Assembly (NCBI GenBank): GCA_004299485.1
Contig: SCQP01000001.1
Coordinates: 496,001 to 560,000 of the forward strand
Source of the DNA: Acidobacteriota bacterium
GTDB taxonomy: Bacteria > Acidobacteriota > Terriglobia > Terriglobales > SCQP01
DNA: 64,000 bases
Direction: 5' to 3'
Both the position numbers and the translations under genes were made by a program. The stretch's first letter is position 1; each line of letters begins with the position of its first letter. The notes below the pieces were generated by a model. It was given only the letters and a program-made list of their open reading frames with translations. It made no database searches and was not told the DNA's origin. Shown here one piece after another: positions 38,801 through 45,301 of the stretch.

Positions 38801-39759
38801 AGCATGGACGCGCCGGAGACCTGACCCTCAGGCTGCGAGAAGCGGGTGAAGTCAGTAAAGAAGTAGAGTTTGTTCTTCCAGATGGGGCCGCCAACACTGT
38901 AGCCCCATTGATTAAAGCGCATGAGTGGACGCGGCTGACCGGCGAGATTGTTGAAGTAGCTGTTGGCGTTGAGAGCGTCGTTACGGAAGTAGTCGAAGGC
39001 TGAGCCGTGGAAGGTGTTGGTGCCGCGTTTGCTGGTGTAGTTGATCTGCACGGAGCCGTCACCGGTCTGATTGGCGGCGCCGGCGGCACTCACGACGTTA
39101 AACTCACTGGTATCGCTGGTGTTGGGCGTGATCATGGTAAACAGCGGATCACCGCTCTTGCCGGATTCCCACTGCGCGGAAATGCCATCGATGGTGATGT
39201 TGACGGCGCCGCCAGGAAGGCCTTCGGCGCTGGACTGGCGCGGCGCGCCCATGGTCTGAACCGCCGGGTCGGTCATAGCAAGCCCATAGAGGGCACTACT
39301 GGAGGATGCGGAGGGAAGATCGGTAATAACCTTGCCGGTGATAGAGGTGCCGACGGAGGTCTCCTGCGTCTGCAGCACACTCTGTCCGGCCTCGACGGTG
39401 ACCGTGGTCGATTGCGAGCCGACCTGCAGCAGCGCATTCAGCGTGTAGGTCTGACTGGCCGCTACCGTCACCTGCTGATAAGTGCTGGTCTTGAAGCCGG
39501 TTTTGCTGACGGTGACCAGGTAGTCGCCCGGAGCAACGTTGGCGAGCGAGAAGTGGCCGTCGGCGCCGGATTGAATCTGCAAATTGATGCCGGTGCTGAT
39601 GCCCATCACCTTGACGGTGGCGCCGGGGATGGCGGCGTGGCTGGAATCCAGTACCGTGCCGGCGACCGTACCGGTGTTATTGACTTGGGCCCAACCAACG
39701 AGGCCCATACACACGACCGTTGCTGCTACGCACACTAGCCGAAGCGTGGCTCGGAGCAT
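35842..39759 (-). CDS. Oar-like TonB-dependent receptor with carboxypeptidase-regulatory-like domain
   Basis: A 1305-residue outer-membrane protein. Signal peptide (MLRATLRLVCVAATVVCMGLVGWA), a CarboxypepD_reg-like fold (about 28-105, VAGTVLDSSHAAIPGATVKV ... GDYLVTVSKTGFKT), a plug domain (about 120-260), then a beta-barrel with many aromatic strand ends and a terminal Phe (VQLVFKVTF). This is the Oar-like family that is greatly expanded in Acidobacteriota and thought to take up large carbohydrates or other polymers. The ATG has AGGAGG nine bases upstream. No substrate-specific neighbours. Confidence 0.92.
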   Translation of the reverse strand: MLRATLRLVCVAATVVCMGLVGWAQVNNTGTVAGTVLDSSHAAIPGATVKVMGISTGINLQIQSGADGHFSLANVAPGDYLVTVSKTGFKTSTYQQVTVAASQTYTLNALLQVGSQSTTVTVEAGQSVLQTQETSVGTSITGKVITDLPSASSSSALYGLAMTDPAVQTMGAPRQSSAEGLPGGAVNITIDGISAQWESGKSGDPLFTMITPNTSDTSEFNVVSAAGAANQTGDGSVQINYTSKRGTNTFHGSAFDYFRNDALNANSYFNNLAGQPRPLMRFNQWGYSVGGPIWKNKLYFFTDFTRFSQPEGQVSGASMLNADAQKGLFDYTAATAPSSTPSWVTCQGTACQANLYAMANAYNNANGGNAPITEDPFVSKMLSAAATLAPGETLTTPPSTYQESLAFPLTGSNLQENPDLRIDYNINSSNSLEFDWHLSRLIIYPDDLNGGGSSYPVAPFAANQYGYGADRAIWAGAWRWQLAPTINNELRVGFQNSPSIFGYKQTTSLYPVIQTNLGSVRMQPITPSEVTDPYLGYGPSSNWDNVYQLIDTLAWVHGNHNMTYGMTVTRARYAEQDSGNVVAGVNLGWSGSEPMTSFFNTSNLPGINSSDLGAAQDIYGLLSGNVTSYSGSVALDPAKRQFVTGIPEVQKIHQTDLGFYGTDSWRIRPNLTLNYGLRWQFEGVPVDDYNEYFAVDGGPGAVYGISGAGNLFQPGTLTGATPSFTNDLNHKWYKNWYKGFAPSIGVAWEPQGGLFGNSGDTVLRAGYSLAYSREGLENFQYVGGSNPGYTGQQFAFASSAVTGAGQYKAGSIAIGSTLGNLPLVQTPSSFTNHFALQPNSAANNVNVFDPNLHMPYVESWTAGIQRSLGPHTALEVRYIGNHGVGLYQQLNMNEVNIFQPGSLNFLNEFNNASANLKACMANTTCSQSPSFANLGLPGQTAVPIMSAAFNSPGANTGAASQRAAGFSNGRFINDLQTGQAGAFATSLATDYTYWQQFSSNGYPSNLFTVNPDALGGAYYLRNGLQSTYNGLMIILRRRPIHGLTLNASYTLSHSLTNDWQRNGTNYVDEITLRDPSLMKGPAPFDIRNAFKFYSLWELPFGRGERWGSGASGWVNDLIGGWDFDSNILLQSGRPGLLTGGYQTFNNEDAGAVLHGMSVQDLQSQLGVYKTTSPAPGAVWYFPQKFLSTSTGAVNTSALGPCGTAGGMCSRVFLYDAPFFLPDLSLVKNTQVTERIGTQLQVQFLDAFNNANFFWTGSASTFGTAGRALTGRGSQNFGQITHAYQAVDSTSVHGGRTVQLVFKVTF

Positions 39760-39780
39760 ATTTTTTCCTCCTTTTTTGAG

Positions 39781-39830
39781 TGTAGCCCGAATTTATGGAT
39801 ACTGTATAAAAAATTATTAATATTTGTTCT
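39781..39830. promoter_or_regulatory. AT-rich divergent promoter region
   Basis: A markedly AT-rich island (for example TATAAAAAATTATTAATATT) lies between the minus-strand TonB receptor and the plus-strand Tat protein. Leftward, TATACAGTAT is a plausible -10 for the receptor. A specific -35 is not clear in either direction. Confidence 0.45.
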
Positions 39831-39862
39831 GGATGCTTAAACTGGTGCTAGGCTGGCCGCTG

Positions 39863-40195
39863 ATGGACTCACAACCTGCTACTGGCGGACTAAGCCGCCG
39901 AAATTTTGCCCGGACGCTGCTCGGCGGAGGCACGGCCGCCGCACTAGCGTGCGCAGCGGCAAGCATGTCCGCAGTGGGACAGAGCGTACCGCCGGAAGTG
40001 GCGCCCGCCAGCGAGACGGAGGCCACCGTGGCGCGGGTGCTGGCGCGCTATGGCAGCCGGCTGGACGCGGCGCAGAAGGCGCGGCTGCCGCGGATCGTTA
40101 GCGGTCATATTGCCATGCTGGAGCCGATCCGCGCCATTGCACAGCCGAACGCGGCGCCGCCGGCGACAGTGCTGCACTTGGTGAGCGGGCAATGA
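39863..40195 (+). CDS. Small Tat-exported protein linked to an amidase
   Basis: A 110-residue protein with a twin-arginine signal: LSRRNFARTLLGGG followed by a hydrophobic Ala/Leu stretch and a cut near SAVGQS. The mature part is about 70 residues, helical, with the pattern ATVARVLARYGSRLDAAQKARLPRI. Its TGA overlaps the amidase ATG (ATGA), so the two are translationally coupled. It may be a partner or chaperone of the amidase, but the amidase itself has no signal. An earlier in-frame ATG at 39824 is possible but would spoil the signal. Confidence 0.75.
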   Translation: MDSQPATGGLSRRNFARTLLGGGTAAALACAAASMSAVGQSVPPEVAPASETEATVARVLARYGSRLDAAQKARLPRIVSGHIAMLEPIRAIAQPNAAPPATVLHLVSGQ

Positions 40196-41697
40196 GCGCA
40201 GCAATTTCGGACGCAACGCTGTTTCTGTCGATCTCAGAATTGGGGAAGCGATTCCGCGACGGCTCACTGTCGCCGGTGGCGTTGACGCAAGCGTACCTGG
40301 AACGGTGCAGCAAACTGGGGCCGGAACTCAACGCGGTTGCCACGCTGACGACCGCGCGGGCGTTGAAGCAGGCGCGGCAGGCGGAGCAGGAATTAAAGAC
40401 AGGACATGATCGCGGACCGCTGCACGGGATTCCGTATGCGGCCAAGGATCTGCTGGCGGTGGCAGGTTATCCGACGACGTGGGGCGCGAAGCCGTATGCG
40501 AACCAGCGTTTCGACTTTGACGCCACCGTGATTGAGCGTCTGGACGCGGCAGGCGCGGTGCTGATCGCCAAGGCTGCGATGATCGAGCTGGCGGGAGGGT
40601 TGGGCTACAGCGGGCCGTATGCCTCGCTAACCGGACCGTGCCATAACCCCTGGAATACGAAGTACTGGAGCTGCGGATCGTCGAGCGGCAGCGGGGCGAT
40701 GGTAGCGGCAGGCCTGGCGACATTTGCGCTGGGTTCGGACACGCGCGGATCAATCATCTGCCCAGCGACATGGTGCGGCGTGGCGGGATTGCGGCCGAGC
40801 TTTGGGCGCGTGAGCCGGCATGGGGTGATGACGATCGCCTGGACCATGGACAAGATCGGTCCGCTGGCGCGCACGGCCGAAGATGCAGCGCTGGTGCTGG
40901 CGGCGATTGCCGGCCACGATGCGCGCGACTGGGATTCGCTGCCAGCGGCCGAGGCGCAGTTTGACGTAGCGGCTTCGCGGCCGCGCGGTCTGCGGGTGGG
41001 GCGGCTGACGAACGTGTTTCCGTATGCAAAGCCGGAGCTGCACCAGGCGGTGGACCGGGCGTTGGATGTGCTGCGAGCGCAGGGGGCAACGGTCGAGGAC
41101 ACGGAGATTCCGCAGGCACCATTTGAGGAGGCCTCCGAGCTGGTGATTCTGATTGAGGCGGCGAGCGCGTTTTCCGAGTTGATTGCCAGCGGGCGCTGCC
41201 AGATGCTGGAGGATCCGCTGGGGCAGATCAACGGCTATGCCTCGAGCGAGTTCAAGGCAACCGACTACATCCAACTGCAACGCGTGCGGTTGGAACTGGC
41301 GCGCAAGATGGATGCGCTGTTTGAGCATTTCGATGTCATTGCCGCGCCCGGGCAAGGCTCGACGGCATCGCTGATTCCGGCGCATGCACCGACGGGCGAG
41401 CCCACAGAGCGGCCGCGGCCGGCCGCGCGGGCGCCGCATCCGCCGCATGGGGAAAACCTGCAGCGGCGGCGAGCGTTCCGGAGCGACAGCCTGCAGCCGG
41501 ATGGAATTTCAAGCCTGTGCGGGCTGCCGGCGGTGACCGTGCCGGCGGGGCTTTCGGCGAATCAATTGCCGATAGGGGTGCAGTTTATGGGGCGTGCGCT
41601 CAACGATGCCGCGCCGCTGGCCGCCGCGCGGCTGCTGCAGGCGCACAGCTCGTGGCACTTAAAGCGTCCACCTATGCCGTACGGGGTGAGCTCCTAA
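40192..41697 (+). CDS. Amidase-signature family amidase
   Basis: A 501-residue Ser-cisSer-Lys amidase, substrate unknown. The triad is visible: Lys in IPYAAKDLLAV (about residue 84), cis-Ser in SCGSSSGSGAM, nucleophile Ser in LGSDTRGSIICPA. It differs from gatA, so it is not the tRNA enzyme. Near residue 400 a basic, Pro/Arg-rich stretch (GEPTERPRPAARAPHPPHGENLQRRR) looks like a variable loop. It begins within the stop of the Tat protein and ends overlapping the threonine dehydratase by four bases on the other strand. Confidence 0.88.
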   Translation: MSAAISDATLFLSISELGKRFRDGSLSPVALTQAYLERCSKLGPELNAVATLTTARALKQARQAEQELKTGHDRGPLHGIPYAAKDLLAVAGYPTTWGAKPYANQRFDFDATVIERLDAAGAVLIAKAAMIELAGGLGYSGPYASLTGPCHNPWNTKYWSCGSSSGSGAMVAAGLATFALGSDTRGSIICPATWCGVAGLRPSFGRVSRHGVMTIAWTMDKIGPLARTAEDAALVLAAIAGHDARDWDSLPAAEAQFDVAASRPRGLRVGRLTNVFPYAKPELHQAVDRALDVLRAQGATVEDTEIPQAPFEEASELVILIEAASAFSELIASGRCQMLEDPLGQINGYASSEFKATDYIQLQRVRLELARKMDALFEHFDVIAAPGQGSTASLIPAHAPTGEPTERPRPAARAPHPPHGENLQRRRAFRSDSLQPDGISSLCGLPAVTVPAGLSANQLPIGVQFMGRALNDAAPLAAARLLQAHSSWHLKRPPMPYGVSS

Positions 41698-42653
41698 AGA
41701 CCGCTGGCGTTCCAGGCACACAGATCGTTGAGGGCGAGATTCCCTCCGCAGAGGATAAGCACGACGTGGCTCGAAGGAGTGAAGTGCGAAGCCAGGCGGC
41801 GGGCGGCGGCCAAGGTGCAAGAGGCGGCGGGTTCGGTAAGCAGTTTCGAGCGCTCGAGCAGGAAGCGCAGAGCCTCGACCGCCTCGTGATCGCTGACCAC
41901 CGTGACGCTTTCGAGCCACTGGCGGGCGGCAGCGAGGGTTGTTTCTGAAACCGCAGGCGCACCGAGTGTTTTTGCAATGGAGGTAATCGCCGGCAAGCGG
42001 ACGATCTTGCCGGCAGCGAGCGCCTGCGCCATGGCATCGGCGCCTTCGGTCTCGACGCCCCAGACGCGCGCTTGCGGCTTGCGGGCTTTGACGGCGGCGA
42101 CGACGCCGGTCATCAGGCCGCCGCCGCCGATGCTGACGATGACGTCGGTAAGCTCGGGAACATCCTCCAGGATTTCGAGCGCGACGGTTCCCTGCCCCGC
42201 CATCACGGCGGGATCGTCGAAGGGATGCACCATGGTCCAGCCTTGACCGACGGCCGCTTCGGCCTGGGCGAAGGCATCGGCGATCGACGGCGCCAGGACG
42301 ACTTCGGCGCCGTAGCCGTGCGTAGCTGCGACGTAGTTGGCAGGCGTGGTTTGCGGCATCAGGATGCGCGCGTGCATACCGAGCTCGGAGGCGGCGTAGG
42401 CGACGGCCTGAGCGTGATTCCCGCCGCTGACGGCGACCACGCGGCTGCCTGCGGGCAGCGGCAGCATTTTGTTGAAGGCGCCACGGACCTTGAAGGAACC
42501 GGTCTTCTGGAACAGCTCCTGCTTGAAGTAAATGTGCGTACCCAGCTCGCGGCTGAAGGTGGCGCTGGGGGCGATAGGCGTGCGGCGCACGCGGCCGGCA
42601 ATGCGCGCACGTGCGGCCTCGATGGCGGTCAGAGTGACTTCGTTGAGGCTCAT
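41694..42653 (-). CDS. Threonine/serine dehydratase (PLP fold type II)
   Basis: A 319-residue PLP enzyme of the TdcB/serine racemase kind, likely converting threonine to 2-oxobutyrate. The Schiff-base lysine is in KTGSFKVRGA (about residue 54), the phosphate-binding glycine loop is SIGGGGLMTG, and NHAQAVAYA matches the family. It lacks the C-terminal ACT regulatory domains of IlvA, so it is probably not feedback-inhibited by isoleucine. The ATG overlaps a small upstream reading frame. Confidence 0.88.
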   Translation of the reverse strand: MSLNEVTLTAIEAARARIAGRVRRTPIAPSATFSRELGTHIYFKQELFQKTGSFKVRGAFNKMLPLPAGSRVVAVSGGNHAQAVAYAASELGMHARILMPQTTPANYVAATHGYGAEVVLAPSIADAFAQAEAAVGQGWTMVHPFDDPAVMAGQGTVALEILEDVPELTDVIVSIGGGGLMTGVVAAVKARKPQARVWGVETEGADAMAQALAAGKIVRLPAITSIAKTLGAPAVSETTLAAARQWLESVTVVSDHEAVEALRFLLERSKLLTEPAASCTLAAARRLASHFTPSSHVVLILCGGNLALNDLCAWNASGL

Positions 42654-42766
42654 GCTCCCGCGCTACTTGTACGATACGGAAAACCGGTCAGGAACTGTTT
42701 GAGATCGACCGATTCGCGTTCGTCAATCATGAGCTTCGACAGGGCCGAGGTCCTGGACTTCGCCAT
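42650..42766 (-). CDS. Possible small leader gene of the threonine dehydratase (38 aa)
   Basis: An ATG at 42766 opens a 38-codon frame that ends in a TGA overlapping the dehydratase ATG (ATGA). The peptide (MAKSRTSALSKLMIDERESV...) is not of low complexity. There is no clear ribosome site, and TATACAAT just upstream could be a -10. It may be a translated leader that couples to the dehydratase, or chance. Confidence 0.3.
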   Translation of the reverse strand: MAKSRTSALSKLMIDERESVDLKQFLTGFPYRTSSAGA

Positions 42767-42790
42767 ATGTTGAACATTGTATATCTTCAG

Positions 42791-43219
42791 TTAGGAGTGC
42801 GCTGCGGGCGTTTCCTGCGCGTTGACAGCACGCCAATGGCCGTGACGATAGACGAAAACGTCGGTAAATAACGTGCGGCGCGGCGCTTGCTGCACCACCG
42901 CCGTCAACACCACGCCATTGGCAATCGCCACATTCCCGTACACCCGCACCCGCAGTTGCTCGAATTTCTTCGCGCCGGGAAACGCATGCGGGTGAGAGCG
43001 GAGATATTGCAGGTGCTGTGGTTTGGTGATCATGCCCTGGGCAAGCACGTGGACAAAATCCGGAGCCAAGATCGGCCCTACGATGGCGGCGTCGTTTTCG
43101 TGCGCCAGCCAGCGTTGTTCCAGCCGGATCACTGCATGCCGGGCGGTGGCGGCCGGTTGCTGGGCGGCAAGGATCAGTGCTAAACATCCCCACAGGAGCG
43201 CGGTTTTCATGCTCTTCAT
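42791..43219 (-). CDS. Exported SnoaL/DUF4440-like protein
   Basis: A 142-residue protein: a signal peptide from MKSMKTALLWGCLALILA, then an NTF2-like fold with VIRLEQRWLAHENDAAIVGPILAPDFVHV, typical of DUF4440, and FTDVFVYRHGHWRAVNAQETPA at the end. Such proteins bind small ligands or act as isomerases, but the role here is unknown. The start at 43219 has no strong ribosome site; an upstream GTG frame to 43378 would add non-signal residues. Confidence 0.75.
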   Translation of the reverse strand: MKSMKTALLWGCLALILAAQQPAATARHAVIRLEQRWLAHENDAAIVGPILAPDFVHVLAQGMITKPQHLQYLRSHPHAFPGAKKFEQLRVRVYGNVAIANGVVLTAVVQQAPRRTLFTDVFVYRHGHWRAVNAQETPAAHS

Positions 43220-43240
43220 TATGCGTGTGCGATGACGGCC

Positions 43241-43278
43241 AATGGCCATTTGACAGGCCGGAGAGGGGGGATTAGGAT
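43241..43278 (+). promoter_or_regulatory. Promoter of the mutagenesis cassette with a possible operator
   Basis: TTGACA (43250-43255), a 17-bp spacer and TAGGAT (43273-43278) form a good sigma-70-type promoter 46 bases before imuA. The 10-bp palindrome AATGGCCATT abuts the -35 box on its upstream side. A SOS repressor site is expected here on biological grounds; I cannot show that this palindrome is it. Confidence 0.6.
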
Positions 43279-43323
43279 GGGCGATGGATAACGAAGAAAA
43301 AGCGAAACTAAGTGGAAGCAGCG

Positions 43324-43911
43324 ATGTCGGTGCGGGAGCAGTTGGAGGCGGGGTTGAGCGTGCGCGGGTGGGGGGCAACCCTCATGCGCGGGGGCGAGCG
43401 TGGAATTGCGCCGCAGGGGGTGAGCGAGCCGGCGCTGGCGGCAGGAGGCATTACCGAGCTGACGCCGGGAGAGAGCGGCGTGGGCACAACCGGCTGCGCG
43501 CTGCGGCTGGCGACGGGCTTTGTTGGCGCAGGCCCGGGGCTGCGCCTGCCGGGCCGGATAGCGTGGGCGGATCCGTGCGACCGGTTCGATCCGGAATCAG
43601 CGGAACGGGCCGGGCTTGCCCTGGAGCGGGTGCTGTGGCTGCGGGGCACGGCCAAGCTGCGCGGCATGGAGGGGCTGAGCCGGTGGAATGAAATTCTCAA
43701 CCTGGTGATTCAGAGCCACGTGGTCGAGCTGGTGGTGGCGGATTTTCTGGACTGGCCGCTGGAGGAGCTGCGGCGGATGCCGCGCTCGGCGTGGTTCCGG
43801 CTGTTGCGCGGGCTGGAACATGGCGGGCAGACGGCGCTGCTGCTGCTGGTGCCGGCGCCGGTAGCTTCCACCTGCGTGCGGGTGCGGTTGACGCCGCGGG
43901 AGCTCATGTGA
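43324..43911 (+). CDS. imuA: ImuA-like RecA-fold protein
   Basis: First gene of a translesion-synthesis cassette, 195 residues. The RecA-like core is visible: ITELTPGESGVGTTGCAL (Walker A region), IAWADPCDRFDPESAERAG and LERVLWLRG. The Walker A Lys is replaced by Thr (GVGTTG), so ATP binding is doubtful. In other bacteria ImuA proteins bridge ImuB and DnaE2 in the mutasome. The ATG at 43324 is chosen for the short GGAAG upstream; a GTG four codons earlier is possible. The stop overlaps the imuB GTG. Confidence 0.8.
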   Translation: MSVREQLEAGLSVRGWGATLMRGGERGIAPQGVSEPALAAGGITELTPGESGVGTTGCALRLATGFVGAGPGLRLPGRIAWADPCDRFDPESAERAGLALERVLWLRGTAKLRGMEGLSRWNEILNLVIQSHVVELVVADFLDWPLEELRRMPRSAWFRLLRGLEHGGQTALLLLVPAPVASTCVRVRLTPRELM

Positions 43912-45290
43912 AGGGCTACTTTTTAGTGGTCTGGGTGCCGGAGCGGCCCTGGGGCACGGCCCGGCCAGCCGTGCGCGAACAGGAGTTTCAGAGCTGGATG
44001 CTGCGGGAATTGGAGCAGGTCTCCGACCGCTGCCAGCCGTTGCCGCCCGACCACTGGTTGTTGGATTTGAGCGGCATGGAAACCTGCCTGGGGCCGGCGC
44101 CGGCGATCGCACGGCAACTGGAACGGCGGTTGTGCGAGCAGGGATTGACGCCACGGATGGGAATGGCGCCGACGCGTACCGCAGCACTGCTGGCGGCGGA
44201 AGCGGGCATGGCGCCGATACTGGATGATGCGCCGGCGGCGGTGCTGGCGGCGCTGCCGCTGAGCACGTTACAGGCGCTGAGCGATTGCGGTCCGGCGGCG
44301 GCGGCCTGCCTTGATGTCTTTGCGCGCTGGGGACTGCGCACGCTGGGCGAAGTGGCGGCACTGCCACGGCGGGCGCTGAGCGAGCGGCTGGGACGCGCCG
44401 GACTGGCGTGCCAGCGCTGGGCGCGGGGCGACGACGAGGGGTTGATGCTGCCGGGCGCGCCTGCGCCTGAGCCGGCGATCTGCGAGCAGACTTTTGAACC
44501 GGCACTGGAGGGTTATCTGCCGCTGCTGCCCTGGCTCGACGGTCAGGTGCACGCGCAAGCGGCGGAGTGGGAACGGCACGACCGGGCGCTGGCGTGGTGT
44601 GAGCTGGCGCTGGGGTTGGAGCAAGACCGGGCATTCCCTGGGCTCCGCCTATGGCAATGGCGCTACGCGCCGCCGCTGCCGCACCGCGATGCGCGGCGGT
44701 GCCTGCGGCAACTGGAGACGGCGCTGGCGCTGGGACCACCGGCGGCGCCGATTGCGACGGCACGGATCGAATTCCGGCTGCTGCGGCCGCGGCGCACGCA
44801 GGCGGGATTGTTCGGCGATGCGGCGGTAGAAGAAGAAAACCGGGAGCGGCTGCTGGCGCGGCTGCGGGTGCTGCTGGAGGATCCGGAGGGCCAGCAGTGC
44901 GGCTCGCCGCGACTGCGGGACTGGCACCGGAGGGATGTGTTTGCGATGGCGCCGTACGCGCCGGAACAGGGGTCAGGGGCCAGGGGCCAGGGATCAGGGG
45001 GTGCACGGCTGACCCTGCGGGCGAGGAGGCCGGCAGTGGCGATCAGGATGGAGATGGCGCGGCTGCCGGTGCAGGCCGATGGATTCAGCCCGGTGGGCGC
45101 GATGTGCTATTTGCCGCAGCCACGAAGGATCCAGCGGGCTTGGGGACCGTGGCGCTGCTCGGGAGCATGGTGGAGCGATGGCGCCTGGAGCCGGGATGAG
45201 TGGGATGTGGAATTTGCGCCGGATGAACGATATCGGTTGCTGTATGACCGGCAGGCGCGGCGGTGGTTTCTGCTGGGCGAGTACGACTGA
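43908..45290 (+). CDS. imuB: ImuB, catalytically dead Y-family polymerase-like protein
   Basis: A 460-residue Y-family fold without the metal-binding acidic residues: the usual DMDAFFASVE is KGYFLVVWVPERP, and the second acidic site reads LLDLSGMETC. This fits ImuB, an adaptor that brings DnaE2 to the clamp. A clamp-binding-like motif TQAGLFGD lies at about residues 296-303. The C-terminus ends YDRQARRWFLLGEYD, typical of ImuB. A short Gly/Gln/Ser-rich segment (EQGSGARGQGSG) is encoded by a GGGGTCAGG-type simple repeat. GTG start within the imuA stop. Confidence 0.9.
   Translation: MKGYFLVVWVPERPWGTARPAVREQEFQSWMLRELEQVSDRCQPLPPDHWLLDLSGMETCLGPAPAIARQLERRLCEQGLTPRMGMAPTRTAALLAAEAGMAPILDDAPAAVLAALPLSTLQALSDCGPAAAACLDVFARWGLRTLGEVAALPRRALSERLGRAGLACQRWARGDDEGLMLPGAPAPEPAICEQTFEPALEGYLPLLPWLDGQVHAQAAEWERHDRALAWCELALGLEQDRAFPGLRLWQWRYAPPLPHRDARRCLRQLETALALGPPAAPIATARIEFRLLRPRRTQAGLFGDAAVEEENRERLLARLRVLLEDPEGQQCGSPRLRDWHRRDVFAMAPYAPEQGSGARGQGSGGARLTLRARRPAVAIRMEMARLPVQADGFSPVGAMCYLPQPRRIQRAWGPWRCSGAWWSDGAWSRDEWDVEFAPDERYRLLYDRQARRWFLLGEYD
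44968..45001. repeat. GGGGCCA/GGGGTCA tandem tract inside imuB
   Basis: Four units of the period-8 word AGGGGYCA (with one ATC variant) in frame within imuB. The tract encodes a flexible Gly-Gln-Ser linker and does not disrupt the frame. Confidence 0.75.
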
Positions 45291-45301
45291 GGAGGCGCGG
45301 G

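Noticed and set aside
41400-41510. Possible insertion of the palindromic element in the amidase (Pro/Arg-rich loop near residue 400)
   Set aside because: The bases do not resemble the element at 48002 or 48997; it is probably a natural variable loop.
43284-43691. A 135-codon plus-strand frame overlapping imuA in another frame
   Set aside because: It starts six bases after the -10 box, so it would lack a ribosome site, and the imuA frame carries the RecA-like motifs.
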